Notes: generated by a model not told the origin, from the sequence alone. DNA of 54,013 bases from CAYLNM01 sp964385045 (GCA_964385045.1 CAYLNM010000013.1:1-54013), one strand, 5' to 3'. Positions 8,584-16,836 are shown, numbered from the stretch's first letter. Numbers and translations: made by a program.

Positions 8584-8613
8584 GGGCCCTCGCTTCGACA
8601 GGAGCGAGGGTCC
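8584..8613 (+). terminator. Hairpin after the FAS1 gene
   Basis: An 11-bp stem (CCCTCGCT/AGCGAGGG core, one G-U pair outside it) with an 8-nt loop lies 62 nt after the stop. It is followed only by ATTCATT, not a T tract. Confidence 0.5.
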
Positions 8614-8698
8614 ATTCATTGGCCCGGCGGCCCACCCTCGCGGTGGCCGCCGGCCGCGCTTCCGCCCGCCTCGCGTCCCCCGCGTCCGGAGTCGCCGC

Positions 8699-9208
8699 AT
8701 GCCCGCCCCCGCGGACCGTCCGCCCGCCCGCTCGCCCGCCCATCCGCGCTGGATGACGGTCGTGCTCGTCCTCGCCGGCGTCTACAACCTCGTCTGGGGG
8801 GCGGTGGTCGTCCTCGTCCCGGACCTGACCTTCCGGCTGCTCGGGGTGGATCTCGGCGAGGACGCGGCGATCACGCTCGCGGTCTGGCAGTGCGTCGGGA
8901 TGATCGTCGGCGTCTACGGCCTCGGGTACCTCGCCGCCGCGCGCGACCCGGCCCGGCACTGGCCGATCGTCCTCGTCGGCCTGCTCGGCAAGATCCTCGG
9001 GCCGATCGGCTTCGTCGACGCCGCGATGCGCGGCGTGCTGCCGTGGACCATGGGCTGGACGATCCTGACCAACGACCTCGCGTGGTGGATCCCGTTCCTC
9101 CTCATGCTGCGGCTCGCGTGGCGACGGTCGCGGCCGGCCGGCGGCGTGCCGGACGTCGACGGGGTGCCCGCGCCCGTCGCGCGCTCCGCCGGGGGGGCGG
9201 CGACGTGA
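8699..9208 (+). CDS. Four-helix inner-membrane protein, first gene of a redox operon
   Basis: 169 residues with four hydrophobic helices (MTVVLVLAGVYNLVWGAVVV; ITLAVWQCVGMIVGVYGLGYLA; WPIVLVGLLGKILGPIGFVDA; TMGWTILTNDLAWWIPFLLML). I do not recognise a named family with certainty. A methionine at residue 19 could be the true start, giving a helix right at the N-terminus. Its stop overlaps the GTG of the next gene, a SelL-like redox protein, so it is translationally coupled to it; a membrane partner or electron-transfer anchor for that protein is a reasonable guess only. Confidence 0.75.
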   Translation: MPAPADRPPARSPAHPRWMTVVLVLAGVYNLVWGAVVVLVPDLTFRLLGVDLGEDAAITLAVWQCVGMIVGVYGLGYLAAARDPARHWPIVLVGLLGKILGPIGFVDAAMRGVLPWTMGWTILTNDLAWWIPFLLMLRLAWRRSRPAGGVPDVDGVPAPVARSAGGAAT

Positions 9209-9849
9209 GCCGGATCATGAGCCGGTCGCACGCGGAGGACGGCTCGCCCGCGGACGCGTCGCCCGACGCCCCTCGCCTCGGGGACGTCCTCGCGGAGGCC
9301 CGCACCGACGGCGGCGAGACCCTGCTGTCGCTGAGCCGCCGCGGGCCGATCCTGCTGCTGCTCGTGCGTCATTCGGGCTGCACGTTCTGCGGCGAGGCGC
9401 TGGCCGACCTCGCGCGGGCCCGGCGGACCGACGAGCGGGTGGCCGCGATGCCCGCGGTCGTGGTGCAGATGGGGACGCGCGAGCAGGGCCGGCGCCTGCT
9501 CGATCGCCACGGGCTCGAGGACGTCCCCGTGGTCAGCGATCCCGACCGCCACCTCTACCGCGCGCTGGAGCTCCGCCGCGGCTCGCTCGGGCAGCTGTTC
9601 GGGCCGCGGATGTGGTGGCGGGGCCTGCTGGCGACGTTCCGCGGGCACCTCGTCGGCCGCCTGGTGGGCGACGGCTTCCAGATGCCGGGCGCATTCGTGA
9701 TCGACCGCGGCCGGGTGGTGCGGGCCTTCCGCCACCGCGACGCGGCGGACCGGCCGGACCTCGTGGCGCTGTGTCGTCCGTCCACCGAGGCCGGCGACGA
9801 CGAGGCGGGGACGGGCGACGGGGCGGACGGCGGGACGGGCCGGGGCTGA
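9205..9849 (+). CDS. SelL-like / AhpC-TSA-type thiol redox protein
   Basis: 214 residues with a thioredoxin-like fold. The active-site motif is SGC59-T-F-C62 (LLLVRHSGCTFCGEALADLA), the CxxC of SelL-related peroxiredoxin-like proteins, followed by VVVQMGTREQG, VPVVSDPDRHLYRALEL and a GAFVIDRGRVVRAFRH strand that matches the end of AhpC/TSA domains. No signal peptide is seen, so it is probably cytoplasmic or membrane-associated through neighbours. The start is GTG 9205 overlapping the upstream stop (GTGA); an in-frame ATG at 9217 is an alternative. The tail is low-complexity (DDEAGTGDGADGG). Predicted role: disulfide reduction or peroxide detoxification. Confidence 0.82.
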   Translation: MSRIMSRSHAEDGSPADASPDAPRLGDVLAEARTDGGETLLSLSRRGPILLLLVRHSGCTFCGEALADLARARRTDERVAAMPAVVVQMGTREQGRRLLDRHGLEDVPVVSDPDRHLYRALELRRGSLGQLFGPRMWWRGLLATFRGHLVGRLVGDGFQMPGAFVIDRGRVVRAFRHRDAADRPDLVALCRPSTEAGDDEAGTGDGADGGTGRG

Positions 9850-9857
9850 TCCCGACG

Positions 9858-10316
9858 ATGGACGAGCTCGCCCTTCCGCTGCTGCTCGCGCACCTGGGCT
9901 CGACCGGCCTGATGGCCGGGCTGATCTGGTTCGTGCAGATCGTCCACTACCCGCTGCACGCGGCGGTGCCGGCGGAGGCCTTCGTCGCCTACGAGCGCGA
10001 GCACGTGGCCCGCACCGGCCGACTCGTCGGGCCGCTCATGCTCGTGGAGGCGGCGACGGTGGTCGCGCTGCTCGTGCGCCCGCCGGACGGGCTGTCGGCG
10101 TGGATGCCGGGGGCGGGGGCCGGGCTGCTCGCGCTGCTCTGGATCTCGACCTTCCTCGTGCAGGTGCCCATGCATCGCCGCCTCGAGCGCGGCGCGGACG
10201 TGGCCACCGTGCGCCGCCTCGTCGCCTCCAACTGGATCCGCACCGCGGCCTGGTCGCTGCGGTTCGGACTCGCGGCGTGGATGCTGGTCGCGTTCCTCGG
10301 CGCGGCGGAGGCATAG
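9858..10316 (+). CDS. Four-helix membrane protein of unknown function
   Basis: 152 residues, mostly hydrophobic: four helices with a conserved-looking first half (GLIWFVQIVHYPLHAAVPAEAFVAYEREHVARTG) holding histidines and acidic residues, reminiscent of DUF1772-like or related membrane families that have a W-x-x-Q-x-x-H-Y-P motif. It starts 8 nt after the SelL-like stop and ends 8 nt before the DUF2071 gene, so it is one of the co-transcribed set. No catalytic role can be assigned; the buried histidines could hold a metal or quinone, which is speculation. Confidence 0.75.
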   Translation: MDELALPLLLAHLGSTGLMAGLIWFVQIVHYPLHAAVPAEAFVAYEREHVARTGRLVGPLMLVEAATVVALLVRPPDGLSAWMPGAGAGLLALLWISTFLVQVPMHRRLERGADVATVRRLVASNWIRTAAWSLRFGLAAWMLVAFLGAAEA

Positions 10317-10324
10317 AGTCGTCC

Positions 10325-11101
10325 ATGTCCGAGGCCGTCCGATCGCACCCGGCGCCCCGTGGACCCCACGCCATGTGCATGCGGTGGAGCGAGCTGCTCT
10401 TCGCGCACTGGCCGGTGGATCCGGATCGTCTCGCGGCGCGGCTCCCGGACGGCCTTCGGGTGGAGACCCACGGTGGCGTCGCGTGGGTGGGGGTGGTGCC
10501 GTTCCTGATGTCCGGCGTCCGGCCCGCCTTCATGCCGCCGATCCCGGGGACGAGCCGCTTCCCGGAGCTGAACGTCCGCACCTACGTGCGGCCGGTCTCC
10601 CCGGCCTCCGAGGAGGACGACCGTCCCGGCGTCTACTTCTTCTCGCTCGACGCCGCGAACCGGCTCGCGGTGCGGGCCGCGCGGACGGTGTTCCACCTGG
10701 CCTACCGCGACGCGGAGATGACGTGCAGCCGGGAGGCGGACGGACGCATCCACTTCACCTCGCGGCGCACCGAGCGCCGCTTCCCGTCGGCGGAGCTCGA
10801 GGTTCGCTATCGGGCGACCGCCCCTGCGGAGACGGTCGAGGGGGGCTCGTTCGACGACTTCCTCACCGGCCGCTGGTGCCTGTACAGCGTCGACGGAGCG
10901 GGGGGGCTGCACCGCGGGGAGATCGACCACGAGCCGTGGCGGCTGGCCCCGGCCGAGGCGAGCTTCGGCCGCAACGACATGCTCGCGGCCCACGGCATCG
11001 AGCCGCTGCAGGACGCCCCGCGGCTGCAGGTCGCGGACGCGGTCGACGTGCGGGCGTGGATCATCCGCCGCGTGCGCACGCGGCGGGGGGTGGCGGCGTG
11101 A
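10325..11101 (+). CDS. DUF2071 (YqjF-like) protein
   Basis: 258 residues matching DUF2071: MRWSELLFAHWPVDPDRLAARLPDGLRVETHGGVAWVGVVPF near the N-terminus, then a stretch FPELNVRTYVRP and GVYFFSLDAANRLAVRAAR typical of this family, related to the acetoacetate-decarboxylase-like fold. Function is not established in the family. The gene is in the coupled operon; its stop TGA is embedded in GTGA, from which a 40-codon frame continues to the DCC gene. A TAGAGT hexamer five bases before the ATG might act as an internal promoter. Confidence 0.88.
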   Translation: MSEAVRSHPAPRGPHAMCMRWSELLFAHWPVDPDRLAARLPDGLRVETHGGVAWVGVVPFLMSGVRPAFMPPIPGTSRFPELNVRTYVRPVSPASEEDDRPGVYFFSLDAANRLAVRAARTVFHLAYRDAEMTCSREADGRIHFTSRRTERRFPSAELEVRYRATAPAETVEGGSFDDFLTGRWCLYSVDGAGGLHRGEIDHEPWRLAPAEASFGRNDMLAAHGIEPLQDAPRLQVADAVDVRAWIIRRVRTRRGVAA

Positions 11102-11220
11102 ACGAGGCGACGCACGAGGCGCACGATGGGGAACGTGTGCGGCGCGCGGACGGGGACGCGATCCGCGAGGCTCGCGGCGCTGCGTGCCCGCGCGGGACCG
11201 TGATCTGGAGCTGGCGATGA
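11098..11220 (+). CDS. Possible 40-residue linker ORF between DUF2071 and DCC genes
   Basis: A GTG at 11098 overlaps the DUF2071 stop (GTGA), and the frame ends in a TGA that overlaps the ATG of the DCC gene (ATGA at 11217). Four-base overlaps on both sides are what a coupled gene would show, and 34 of 40 codons end in G or C. The product (starts VNEATHEAHDGERV, ends GTVIWSWR) resembles nothing I know and has no signal or membrane helix. It may merely be a leader that carries ribosomes across the gap. Confidence 0.35.
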   Translation: MNEATHEAHDGERVRRADGDAIREARGAACPRGTVIWSWR

Positions 11221-11732
11221 GCGGACAGGCGACGACGGACGCGGGGGCGGGCCGCGGGGGCGCGACGGCGACGAGCGGGGGCGACGACCGGTACACGCTG
11301 CTGTACGACCACGAGTGCCCGTTCTGCCGGCTCGAGGTCGAGTGGCTGCTGCGGCGGCGCGGCGACCGTCTCGAGGCGGTGGACATCTCCGCTCCCGACT
11401 TCGACCCCGCGGCCTACGGGCTGACCCGGCACGACGTCGAGGCCCAGCTGCACGGCGTCCGCGGCGACGGCACGCTCACCGTCGGCATGGAGTCGGTGCG
11501 GGCGAGCTACGCGGCGGCGGGCGTCGGCTGGATGATGGCGTGGACCGCCTGGCCCGGACTGCGGTGGCTCGCGGATCTCGGCTACCGGATCTTCGCCCGC
11601 CACCGGGTTACGCTCGGCCGGCTGTTCGGCCGGTCCTGCGACGCCTGCGAGACCGGCGCCTGTGAGGTGCGGCCGGGGACCGCGGCGTCCCGCGTCCCGG
11701 ATGCGGCCGATCCGGCCGACGCCCCCGGCTGA
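11217..11732 (+). CDS. DCC-family thiol-disulfide oxidoreductase (DUF393)
   Basis: 171 residues. The DCC signature is at residues 31-37 (YDHEC34-PFC37), inside LLYDHECPFCRLEVEWLLRRRG, followed by VDISAPDFDPAAYGL and HDVEAQLHGVRGDGTLTVGMESVRASYAAAG, all as in DUF393. Two further cysteine pairs near the C-terminus (RSC-DAC; TGAC) are extra. The fold is thioredoxin-like and a disulfide oxidoreductase role is predicted. It closes the coupled redox operon that began at 8699 and precedes the polyketide operon by 220 bases. ATG 11217 is preferred over a GTG at 11184 because of the ATGA overlap. Confidence 0.88.
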   Translation: MSGQATTDAGAGRGGATATSGGDDRYTLLYDHECPFCRLEVEWLLRRRGDRLEAVDISAPDFDPAAYGLTRHDVEAQLHGVRGDGTLTVGMESVRASYAAAGVGWMMAWTAWPGLRWLADLGYRIFARHRVTLGRLFGRSCDACETGACEVRPGTAASRVPDAADPADAPG

Positions 11733-11925
11733 GGGGATGCCCCGCGGCGGACTCCGCGGCCGCGCGGGAGGATGACGGGCTGCGGGGGAGGCGGACCGCC
11801 GGCGGGAGCGGTGGGCGCCGTGCCGGCGCCGGGACGTTCGGGAGCCGGGGGGCCTCGAGTCGTGACGGCGAAGTGCCCGCGACCGACGCGACGCCGCGAG
11901 CTGGGCGGGGAGAAGGGAGATCCGC

Positions 11926-11937
11926 ATCGACGTCGAT
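11926..11937. promoter_or_regulatory. Perfect 12-bp palindrome upstream of the methyltransferase
   Basis: ATCGACGTCGAT is a perfect dyad lying 16 bases before the GTG start of the polyketide-operon methyltransferase, just after a purine-rich GGGGAGAAGGGAGA. It is placed where an operator or a start-region hairpin would act. Confidence 0.3.
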
Positions 11938-11952
11938 CCTCCGACCGCGGTC

Positions 11953-12975
11953 GTGACCGACGGGCCCGGCGACGGCCCCGCGACGGGGCCGCGTCCCGAG
12001 GTCGCGCGCCCCGAGGTCGCGTCCCCGGGCCCGGCCGCCCCGGCGGGCCGGCCTGCGCTCGCGCGCGGGGGCGGGCTCGCGGCCGGTCGCCGGGTCGAGG
12101 GCGAGTGGATGGACGATCCCGAGCTCGAGCCGCGGCTGCTCGCCCATGCCCTGCGCGACCTCGATCGTCTCAACCGGCTCGGGCGCACCGCGGCGGGACT
12201 CGCGGCGGCGATCGTGCGCGAGGCGGGGACGCCGCCCGCGGGCGGGGCGCCGTGGACGGTGGCCGATCTCGGATGCGGTGGCGGCGGGGTGACGATCGAG
12301 CTCGCCCGGCGGCTCGCCCGGCGGGCACCGGGACGCTGGCGGGTGGTCGGGCTCGACGCGTCGCCGGCGTGCGTGGACGCCGCCCGGTCGGCGCTGGGGC
12401 GCTCGCGCGAGGTGGCCGGATCGTCGGGCGCGGCGGGCGGTGCATCATCGGATGGGCCCGGCGTCGAGGCGGTGCCGGCGTCCTTCCGCGTCGCGCGCCT
12501 CGGCGGGGACGAGGAGCCGCTCGCGGACGTCGCCCCCGACGTGATCGTCTCGTCGCTGTTCCTCCACCACCTCGAGGACGAGCCGCTGGACGCCCTGCTC
12601 GCGGCGTGCGCGCGACACGCCCGGCGGGCGGTCGTGATGGACGACCTGCGGCGCGACCGCCGGTCGCTCGCCCTCGTGCATCTCGGGGTGCGGGTGCTCT
12701 CGCGCTGCCCGGTGGTCCACGTGGACGGACCGCGCTCGGTGCGGGCGGCGCTCACGGTGGACGAGCTCCGCCGACGGGCCGAGGCGGCCGGACTCGTGGG
12801 GGCCACGGTGCGCGGGGCGGGGCCGGCGCGGATGCGGCTGGCCTGGCGGCGGCGCGGGACGGCGGGAGACTCGGTGACGATGGCGGCGGGCGCGGCGGGC
12901 GCGGCGGGCGCGGCGGGCGCGGCGAACGCGGAGAACGCGTCCGTCCCCGGGGGCCGGACGGGAGCGTCGTCGTGA
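11953..12975 (+). CDS. Class I SAM methyltransferase of the type III PKS operon
   Basis: 340 residues. The Rossmann SAM-binding motif I is VADLGCGGGGVTIELARRLA near residue 105-120, with acidic motif II GLDASPACVDAA and a post-I strand DVIVSSLFLHHLED. The conserved EWMDDPELEP segment at residue ~50 is the usual beginning of this family, so the first ~48 residues (alanine/proline-rich) are either an extension or the real start lies later; GTG 11953 is the first possible. The C-terminus carries a 9-bp repeat encoding (GAA)n. The stop overlaps the next GTG. It is predicted to O- or C-methylate the polyketide product of the downstream synthase. Confidence 0.85.
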   Translation: MTDGPGDGPATGPRPEVARPEVASPGPAAPAGRPALARGGGLAAGRRVEGEWMDDPELEPRLLAHALRDLDRLNRLGRTAAGLAAAIVREAGTPPAGGAPWTVADLGCGGGGVTIELARRLARRAPGRWRVVGLDASPACVDAARSALGRSREVAGSSGAAGGASSDGPGVEAVPASFRVARLGGDEEPLADVAPDVIVSSLFLHHLEDEPLDALLAACARHARRAVVMDDLRRDRRSLALVHLGVRVLSRCPVVHVDGPRSVRAALTVDELRRRAEAAGLVGATVRGAGPARMRLAWRRRGTAGDSVTMAAGAAGAAGAAGAANAENASVPGGRTGASS

Positions 12976-14270
12976 ACGGGGTGCGGCGGACCGGTGGCCC
13001 GGCCCCCGCGACGGGCCCGCCGGAGTCGTGGCCGGCGGTGATCGCGGGCGGCGGGCCGGCGGGCGCGGCGGCGGCGATCACGATCGCGCGGGCCGGCGTC
13101 CCGGTGCTGCTCGTGGAGCGGCGCGAGGACGACGGAGCGGCTGCCGACGCCGGGGGCGATCCCGGCAAGGTGTGCGGCGGCTGCCTGAACGCGCGGTCCA
13201 TCGGCGACCTGCAGGCGCTCGGCCTGACGGGCTGGCTGGCGGAGGCGGGGCGGCCGCTGCGGCGGGTGAGGGTGGCCGCGGGCGGGGGCACGGCGCGGCT
13301 GCCGATGGGCACGAGCGTGGCGGTGGGGCGCGACCGGCTCGACCCCGCGCTGCGATCGGCCGCGGAGGCCGCCGGGGCGACCGTGCGCCGCGGGATGGCG
13401 GCGGAGATCGGCCCGCCGGACCGCGGGACCGGCGCCCGCCGGGTCCGGCTGCGTCCTCGAACGGGCCCGGCCACCGAGGTGCGGGCCGACGTGGTGCTCG
13501 CGGCCGACGGGCTCGCGGGCTCCTCGCTGCGGCGCGAGCCGGCCGGGGTGCGCCGGCGGCGACGCTCGTTGCCCGGCGCTCGCATCGGCATCGGCACGAT
13601 CGCGGCGTGGCCCGGCGGCGCGGCCCCGGTCCCGGGCGAGCTGCTCATGCTCACGGGCGACGGCGGCTACCTCGGACTGGTGCGACTGGCGGACGAGACC
13701 GTCGACCTCGCCGCGGCGGTGGATCCGGCGGCGCTCGCGTGGGCGGGGGGGCCGGCGGCATGGACCGCTGCGGCGCTGCACGCCGCCGGGCTCGAGCGCG
13801 AGGCCGTCGCCGCGGCCGCGCTCCGGCTCCGGGGCACGCCGCGGCTGGCGACCCACGCCGCCCGGCCCGCGGCTCCCGGACTGCTGCGGGTGGGCGACGG
13901 ACTGGCCTACGCCGAGCCCTTCAGCGGCGAAGGCATCGCGTGGGCGCTCGCGGGCGGACGGCTCGCCGGTCGACGCGTCGTCGAGGCCGCCCGGGCGGGC
14001 GTGCTCGATGCGGTGGCCCGGCGGACGCTCGAGCGAACGTGGGCCGCCGACGCCCGACGCCTCCGGGGGCGGCAGCGGGCGTGTCGCCTCGGCGCCGCGG
14101 TGCTGCGCTCCGGGATCGGCCGGCGGGTGGCGATGGCGACCGCCCGCCTCGCGCCGCCGGTCGCGGGCGCCGGGCTGCGCGCGATCGGACGCGATCCCGC
14201 GCGGGACTCGGCGGGCGGCTGTACGGCGCGCGCCCGCCCCGCGGTCGCCCCGGCCGGAGGTGATGCGTGA
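12972..14270 (+). CDS. FAD-dependent oxidoreductase (geranylgeranyl-reductase/hydroxylase-like)
   Basis: 432 residues. FAD-binding GxGxxG near residue 28 (IAGGGPAGAAAAITIARAG) with an acidic strand end LLVER, then GKVCGGCLNARS, a DG motif (VLAADGLAGSSLR) and the GD motif (RVGDGLAYAEPFSGEGIAWALAGG), the order found in group A flavin monooxygenases and geranylgeranyl reductases. It starts at a GTG overlapping the methyltransferase stop and ends overlapping the polyketide-synthase GTG, so the three are a translationally coupled set. It probably hydroxylates or reduces the aromatic or pyrone product. Confidence 0.87.
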   Translation: MNGVRRTGGPAPATGPPESWPAVIAGGGPAGAAAAITIARAGVPVLLVERREDDGAAADAGGDPGKVCGGCLNARSIGDLQALGLTGWLAEAGRPLRRVRVAAGGGTARLPMGTSVAVGRDRLDPALRSAAEAAGATVRRGMAAEIGPPDRGTGARRVRLRPRTGPATEVRADVVLAADGLAGSSLRREPAGVRRRRRSLPGARIGIGTIAAWPGGAAPVPGELLMLTGDGGYLGLVRLADETVDLAAAVDPAALAWAGGPAAWTAAALHAAGLEREAVAAAALRLRGTPRLATHAARPAAPGLLRVGDGLAYAEPFSGEGIAWALAGGRLAGRRVVEAARAGVLDAVARRTLERTWAADARRLRGRQRACRLGAAVLRSGIGRRVAMATARLAPPVAGAGLRAIGRDPARDSAGGCTARARPAVAPAGGDA

Positions 14271-15568
14271 GCCGGCCCGACGCGACGAACGGCGCTCCCG
14301 GGGGGTCGGTGGACGTCGGCACGTCGGTGGGCCCGGAGGCGACGGCGGGCGTCCGCCCGCGGCCGGGCGTGATCGAGGTCGCGGCCGCCGCCCGGCCGCG
14401 GACGGCTTCGCCGGCGGCGATCGCCCCGGCGGTGCTCGGCCTGGGGCTCGCCCGGCCCGCCGGCCGGCTCGACGCGGACGCGGCGGCCCGGCACGCGGCC
14501 GAGCGGTGCGGCGCCGACCCGGACGTCCGATCGCGGGTGCTCCGCCACGCCCGGCGGGCCGGGATCCGGCGGCGGGCGAGCGTGATCGCGGACGAGCTGG
14601 GATCGTTCTATCCGGCCCCGGCGGACCCGGCCCGCCCCGGCGCGGCCGGCCCGGGGACGGCGGCCCGCATGCGGCGCTACGAGCGCGAGGCGCCGGGGCT
14701 GGCGGCCGCGGCGGGGGCCCGCGCGATCCGGGCCGCGGGCGTCGATCCCGCCCGGGTCACGCACACCGTCCTCGTCTCGTGCACCGGCTTCGCGAGTCCC
14801 GGCGTCGACCACGCGCTCGTCGACCGGCTCGGGCTGCCGGACGACGTGGAGCGAACGGTGGTCGGCTTCATGGGCTGCCACGGCGCGCTCAACGGCCTCC
14901 GCACCGCCGCGCACGCGGTCCGCGCCGAGCCCGGCGCGCTGGTGCTCGTGGTGGCGGTCGAGCTGTGCTCCCTGCATTTCGCCTACGGCGACGATCCGCA
15001 GCGGATCGTGGCGAACACCCTCTTCGCCGACGGCGCCGCCGCGGTGGTCGTGGGCGATCCCGCCGCGGCGTCCGCGGGGCGATCCCGCGGCACGACGACG
15101 AACGCCGGCGTCGCCGCCGTGCACGCCCGGCCGCTCGCCGCCCCGCCGGTGCGGCTGCTGGCGCACGGCGGCGGCCGCGTCCCCGGCACGGCGCCGCTGA
15201 TGAGCTGGCGGATCGGCGACGACGGATTCCTGATGACGCTGGAGCCGGAGGTCCCGGACGCGATCGACACGGCGCTGGGTCCGTGGCTCGAGGGCTGGCT
15301 GGCCCGGCACGGACGCACGCGGGGGGACGTCGGCGGCTGGATCGTGCATCCCGGCGGCCCGCGGATCCTCGACGCCGCCGAACGCGCCCTCGGGCTGCCG
15401 CGTCACGGACTCCTCGAGAGTCGCGCGGTGCTGCGGGCGTGCGGGAACATGTCGTCGCCCACGGTGCTGTTCGCGCTGCGGCGCGCGCTGCGCCGGGGCA
15501 TGCCGCGGCCGATCGGGATCGTCGGCCTCGGCCCGGGGCTGTCGATCGAGGCGGCGCTGCTGGGCTGA
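14267..15568 (+). CDS. Type III polyketide synthase (chalcone/stilbene synthase family)
   Basis: 433 residues with the thiolase fold. The catalytic triad is visible: Cys near residue 204 (VVGFMGCHGALNGLR), His near 360 (GWIVHPGGPRILDAAE) and Asn near 392 (RACGNMSSPTVLF). SCTGFASPGVDH and the terminal GLGPGLSIEAALLG are family signatures that exclude FabH and HMG-CoA synthase. Such enzymes extend an acyl starter with malonyl-CoA to alkylresorcinols or alkylpyrones; starter length is not readable. Residues 1-50 are an alanine/proline-rich extension absent from typical ~350-residue homologues. GTG 14267 overlaps the preceding stop. Bacterial operons such as Streptomyces srsABC combine the same three activities to make phenolic lipids. 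Confidence 0.9.
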   Translation: MSRPDATNGAPGGSVDVGTSVGPEATAGVRPRPGVIEVAAAARPRTASPAAIAPAVLGLGLARPAGRLDADAAARHAAERCGADPDVRSRVLRHARRAGIRRRASVIADELGSFYPAPADPARPGAAGPGTAARMRRYEREAPGLAAAAGARAIRAAGVDPARVTHTVLVSCTGFASPGVDHALVDRLGLPDDVERTVVGFMGCHGALNGLRTAAHAVRAEPGALVLVVAVELCSLHFAYGDDPQRIVANTLFADGAAAVVVGDPAAASAGRSRGTTTNAGVAAVHARPLAAPPVRLLAHGGGRVPGTAPLMSWRIGDDGFLMTLEPEVPDAIDTALGPWLEGWLARHGRTRGDVGGWIVHPGGPRILDAAERALGLPRHGLLESRAVLRACGNMSSPTVLFALRRALRRGMPRPIGIVGLGPGLSIEAALLG

Positions 15569-15630
15569 GCCGGGCCGCGTCGGGGCGCGACCCGCGGGGC
15601 CGGGGCTCCGCGGAACCACGGAGGAGCTTC

Positions 15631-16836
15631 ATGAGCGACGTTCGCGAACGACCGCGCATCGCCGTCGTGGGTGCGGGCCTCGCCGGCCTGACCGCGGCGG
15701 ATCGTCTTGCCCGCGCCGGGGCCTCGGTGACGGTGATCGAGAAGTCCCGCGGCCCCGGTGGCCGGGCGGCGACGCGGCACGCCGATCCGTGGCGGTTCGA
15801 TCACGGCATGCAGTACTTCACCGCGCGCTCCGAGCCGTTCCGGCGCCAGGTCGCGGCGTGGACGGACGCGGGCGTCGTCGCCCCGTGGCGGCCGCGACCG
15901 GCGCCGGGCCCGTCGGAGGATCCGGGCGGTTCGCTGCCGGACGCCTCGAGGCGGGCCGGGGCGACCAACCGCGACGCCGGCGGGGGGGCCGGCGGAGAGG
16001 CCGGCGGGGGGGCGGGCCCCGGATCGGCGGGGGCCCGGGGCCGCGCGCCGGCCCCCCCCTCCGACTGGCACGTCGGCGTGCCCGGGAGCAACGCCCCCTG
16101 CCGGGCGCTCGCCGCCGGACGGCGGCTGCTCACCCGCACCCGCATCGAGCGGGTCGAGCCCGGCGCGGACGGCCCCCGTCTCGTCGTCGCCGAGAGCTCG
16201 GCCGCGCCCGGCCGGCCGCCGGTGCCGCCGGACCCGGCGGTTCGGGAGGAGCTCGAGACGGGACCGTGGGACGCCGTGCTCGTGACTGCGCCCGCGCCGC
16301 AGGCCGCGGCGATGCTGGAGGATCCCGGGCTCGCGGCCGTCGCGGCCGACTCCGACCTCGCGCCGTGCTGGGCCCTGATGGTCGGGCTGCCGTCGACGGC
16401 CGGGGCCGACTGGGACGTCCGCCGCGGACGCGACGAGCCGCTGGCGTGGATCGCCCGGGAGTCGTCGAAGCCGGGGCGGACCGGCCCCGGGGACGGCCCG
16501 GGCGAGACCTGGATCGTGCACGCTTCGCCGGCGTGGTCCCTCGAGCACCTCGAGCGGCCGGCCGAGGACGCGGCCGGGCGGCTCTGGGCGATGGCGGCCG
16601 AGCTCCTCGAGCCGGCCGCCGAGCCCGTCGTCCTCGCCGCCCATCGGTGGCGGCACGCGCTGGTGACGGACGCCGCCGAGGGCCCGAGCCGCTGGGACGC
16701 GGCCGCGGGCATCGGACTCGCGGGCGACTGGATGATCGCCGGCCGCCTCGAGTCGGCGTTCGCGAGCGGGCTGTCGCTCGCGGAGCAGGTCGCCGAGACC
16801 CACGGGCTGGAGCTGCCCGGGCCCGCTGGCGGGTGA
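15631..16836 (+). CDS. Renalase-like NAD(P)/FAD-dependent oxidoreductase
   Basis: 401 residues. FAD-binding motif at residues 11-25 (VVGAGLAGLTAADRL) with ending IEKSRGPGGRAATR, then the renalase-family segment FDHGMQYFTARSEPFRRQV and the C-terminal GIGLAGDWMIAGRLESAFASGLSLAEQV. Members oxidise reduced nicotinamide isomers or amines; in bacteria they often lie beside photolyase and redox genes. Residues ~100-145 are a glycine/alanine insertion absent from compact homologues. A strong GGAGGAG precedes the ATG, so it has its own initiation and may or may not belong to the polyketide operon 62 bases upstream. Confidence 0.85.
   Translation: MSDVRERPRIAVVGAGLAGLTAADRLARAGASVTVIEKSRGPGGRAATRHADPWRFDHGMQYFTARSEPFRRQVAAWTDAGVVAPWRPRPAPGPSEDPGGSLPDASRRAGATNRDAGGGAGGEAGGGAGPGSAGARGRAPAPPSDWHVGVPGSNAPCRALAAGRRLLTRTRIERVEPGADGPRLVVAESSAAPGRPPVPPDPAVREELETGPWDAVLVTAPAPQAAAMLEDPGLAAVAADSDLAPCWALMVGLPSTAGADWDVRRGRDEPLAWIARESSKPGRTGPGDGPGETWIVHASPAWSLEHLERPAEDAAGRLWAMAAELLEPAAEPVVLAAHRWRHALVTDAAEGPSRWDAAAGIGLAGDWMIAGRLESAFASGLSLAEQVAETHGLELPGPAGG

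Noticed and set aside
10314..10319. TAGAGT as an internal leaderless promoter for the DUF2071 gene
   Set aside because: Only five bases precede the ATG and the gene is only 8 bases after its neighbour, so read-through expression is simpler; kept only as a remark.
14267..15568. Could be FabH or HMG-CoA synthase
   Set aside because: The GMGCHGALNG context, VHPGGP His and final GLGPGLSIE are type III PKS signatures, and the thiolase relatives differ there.
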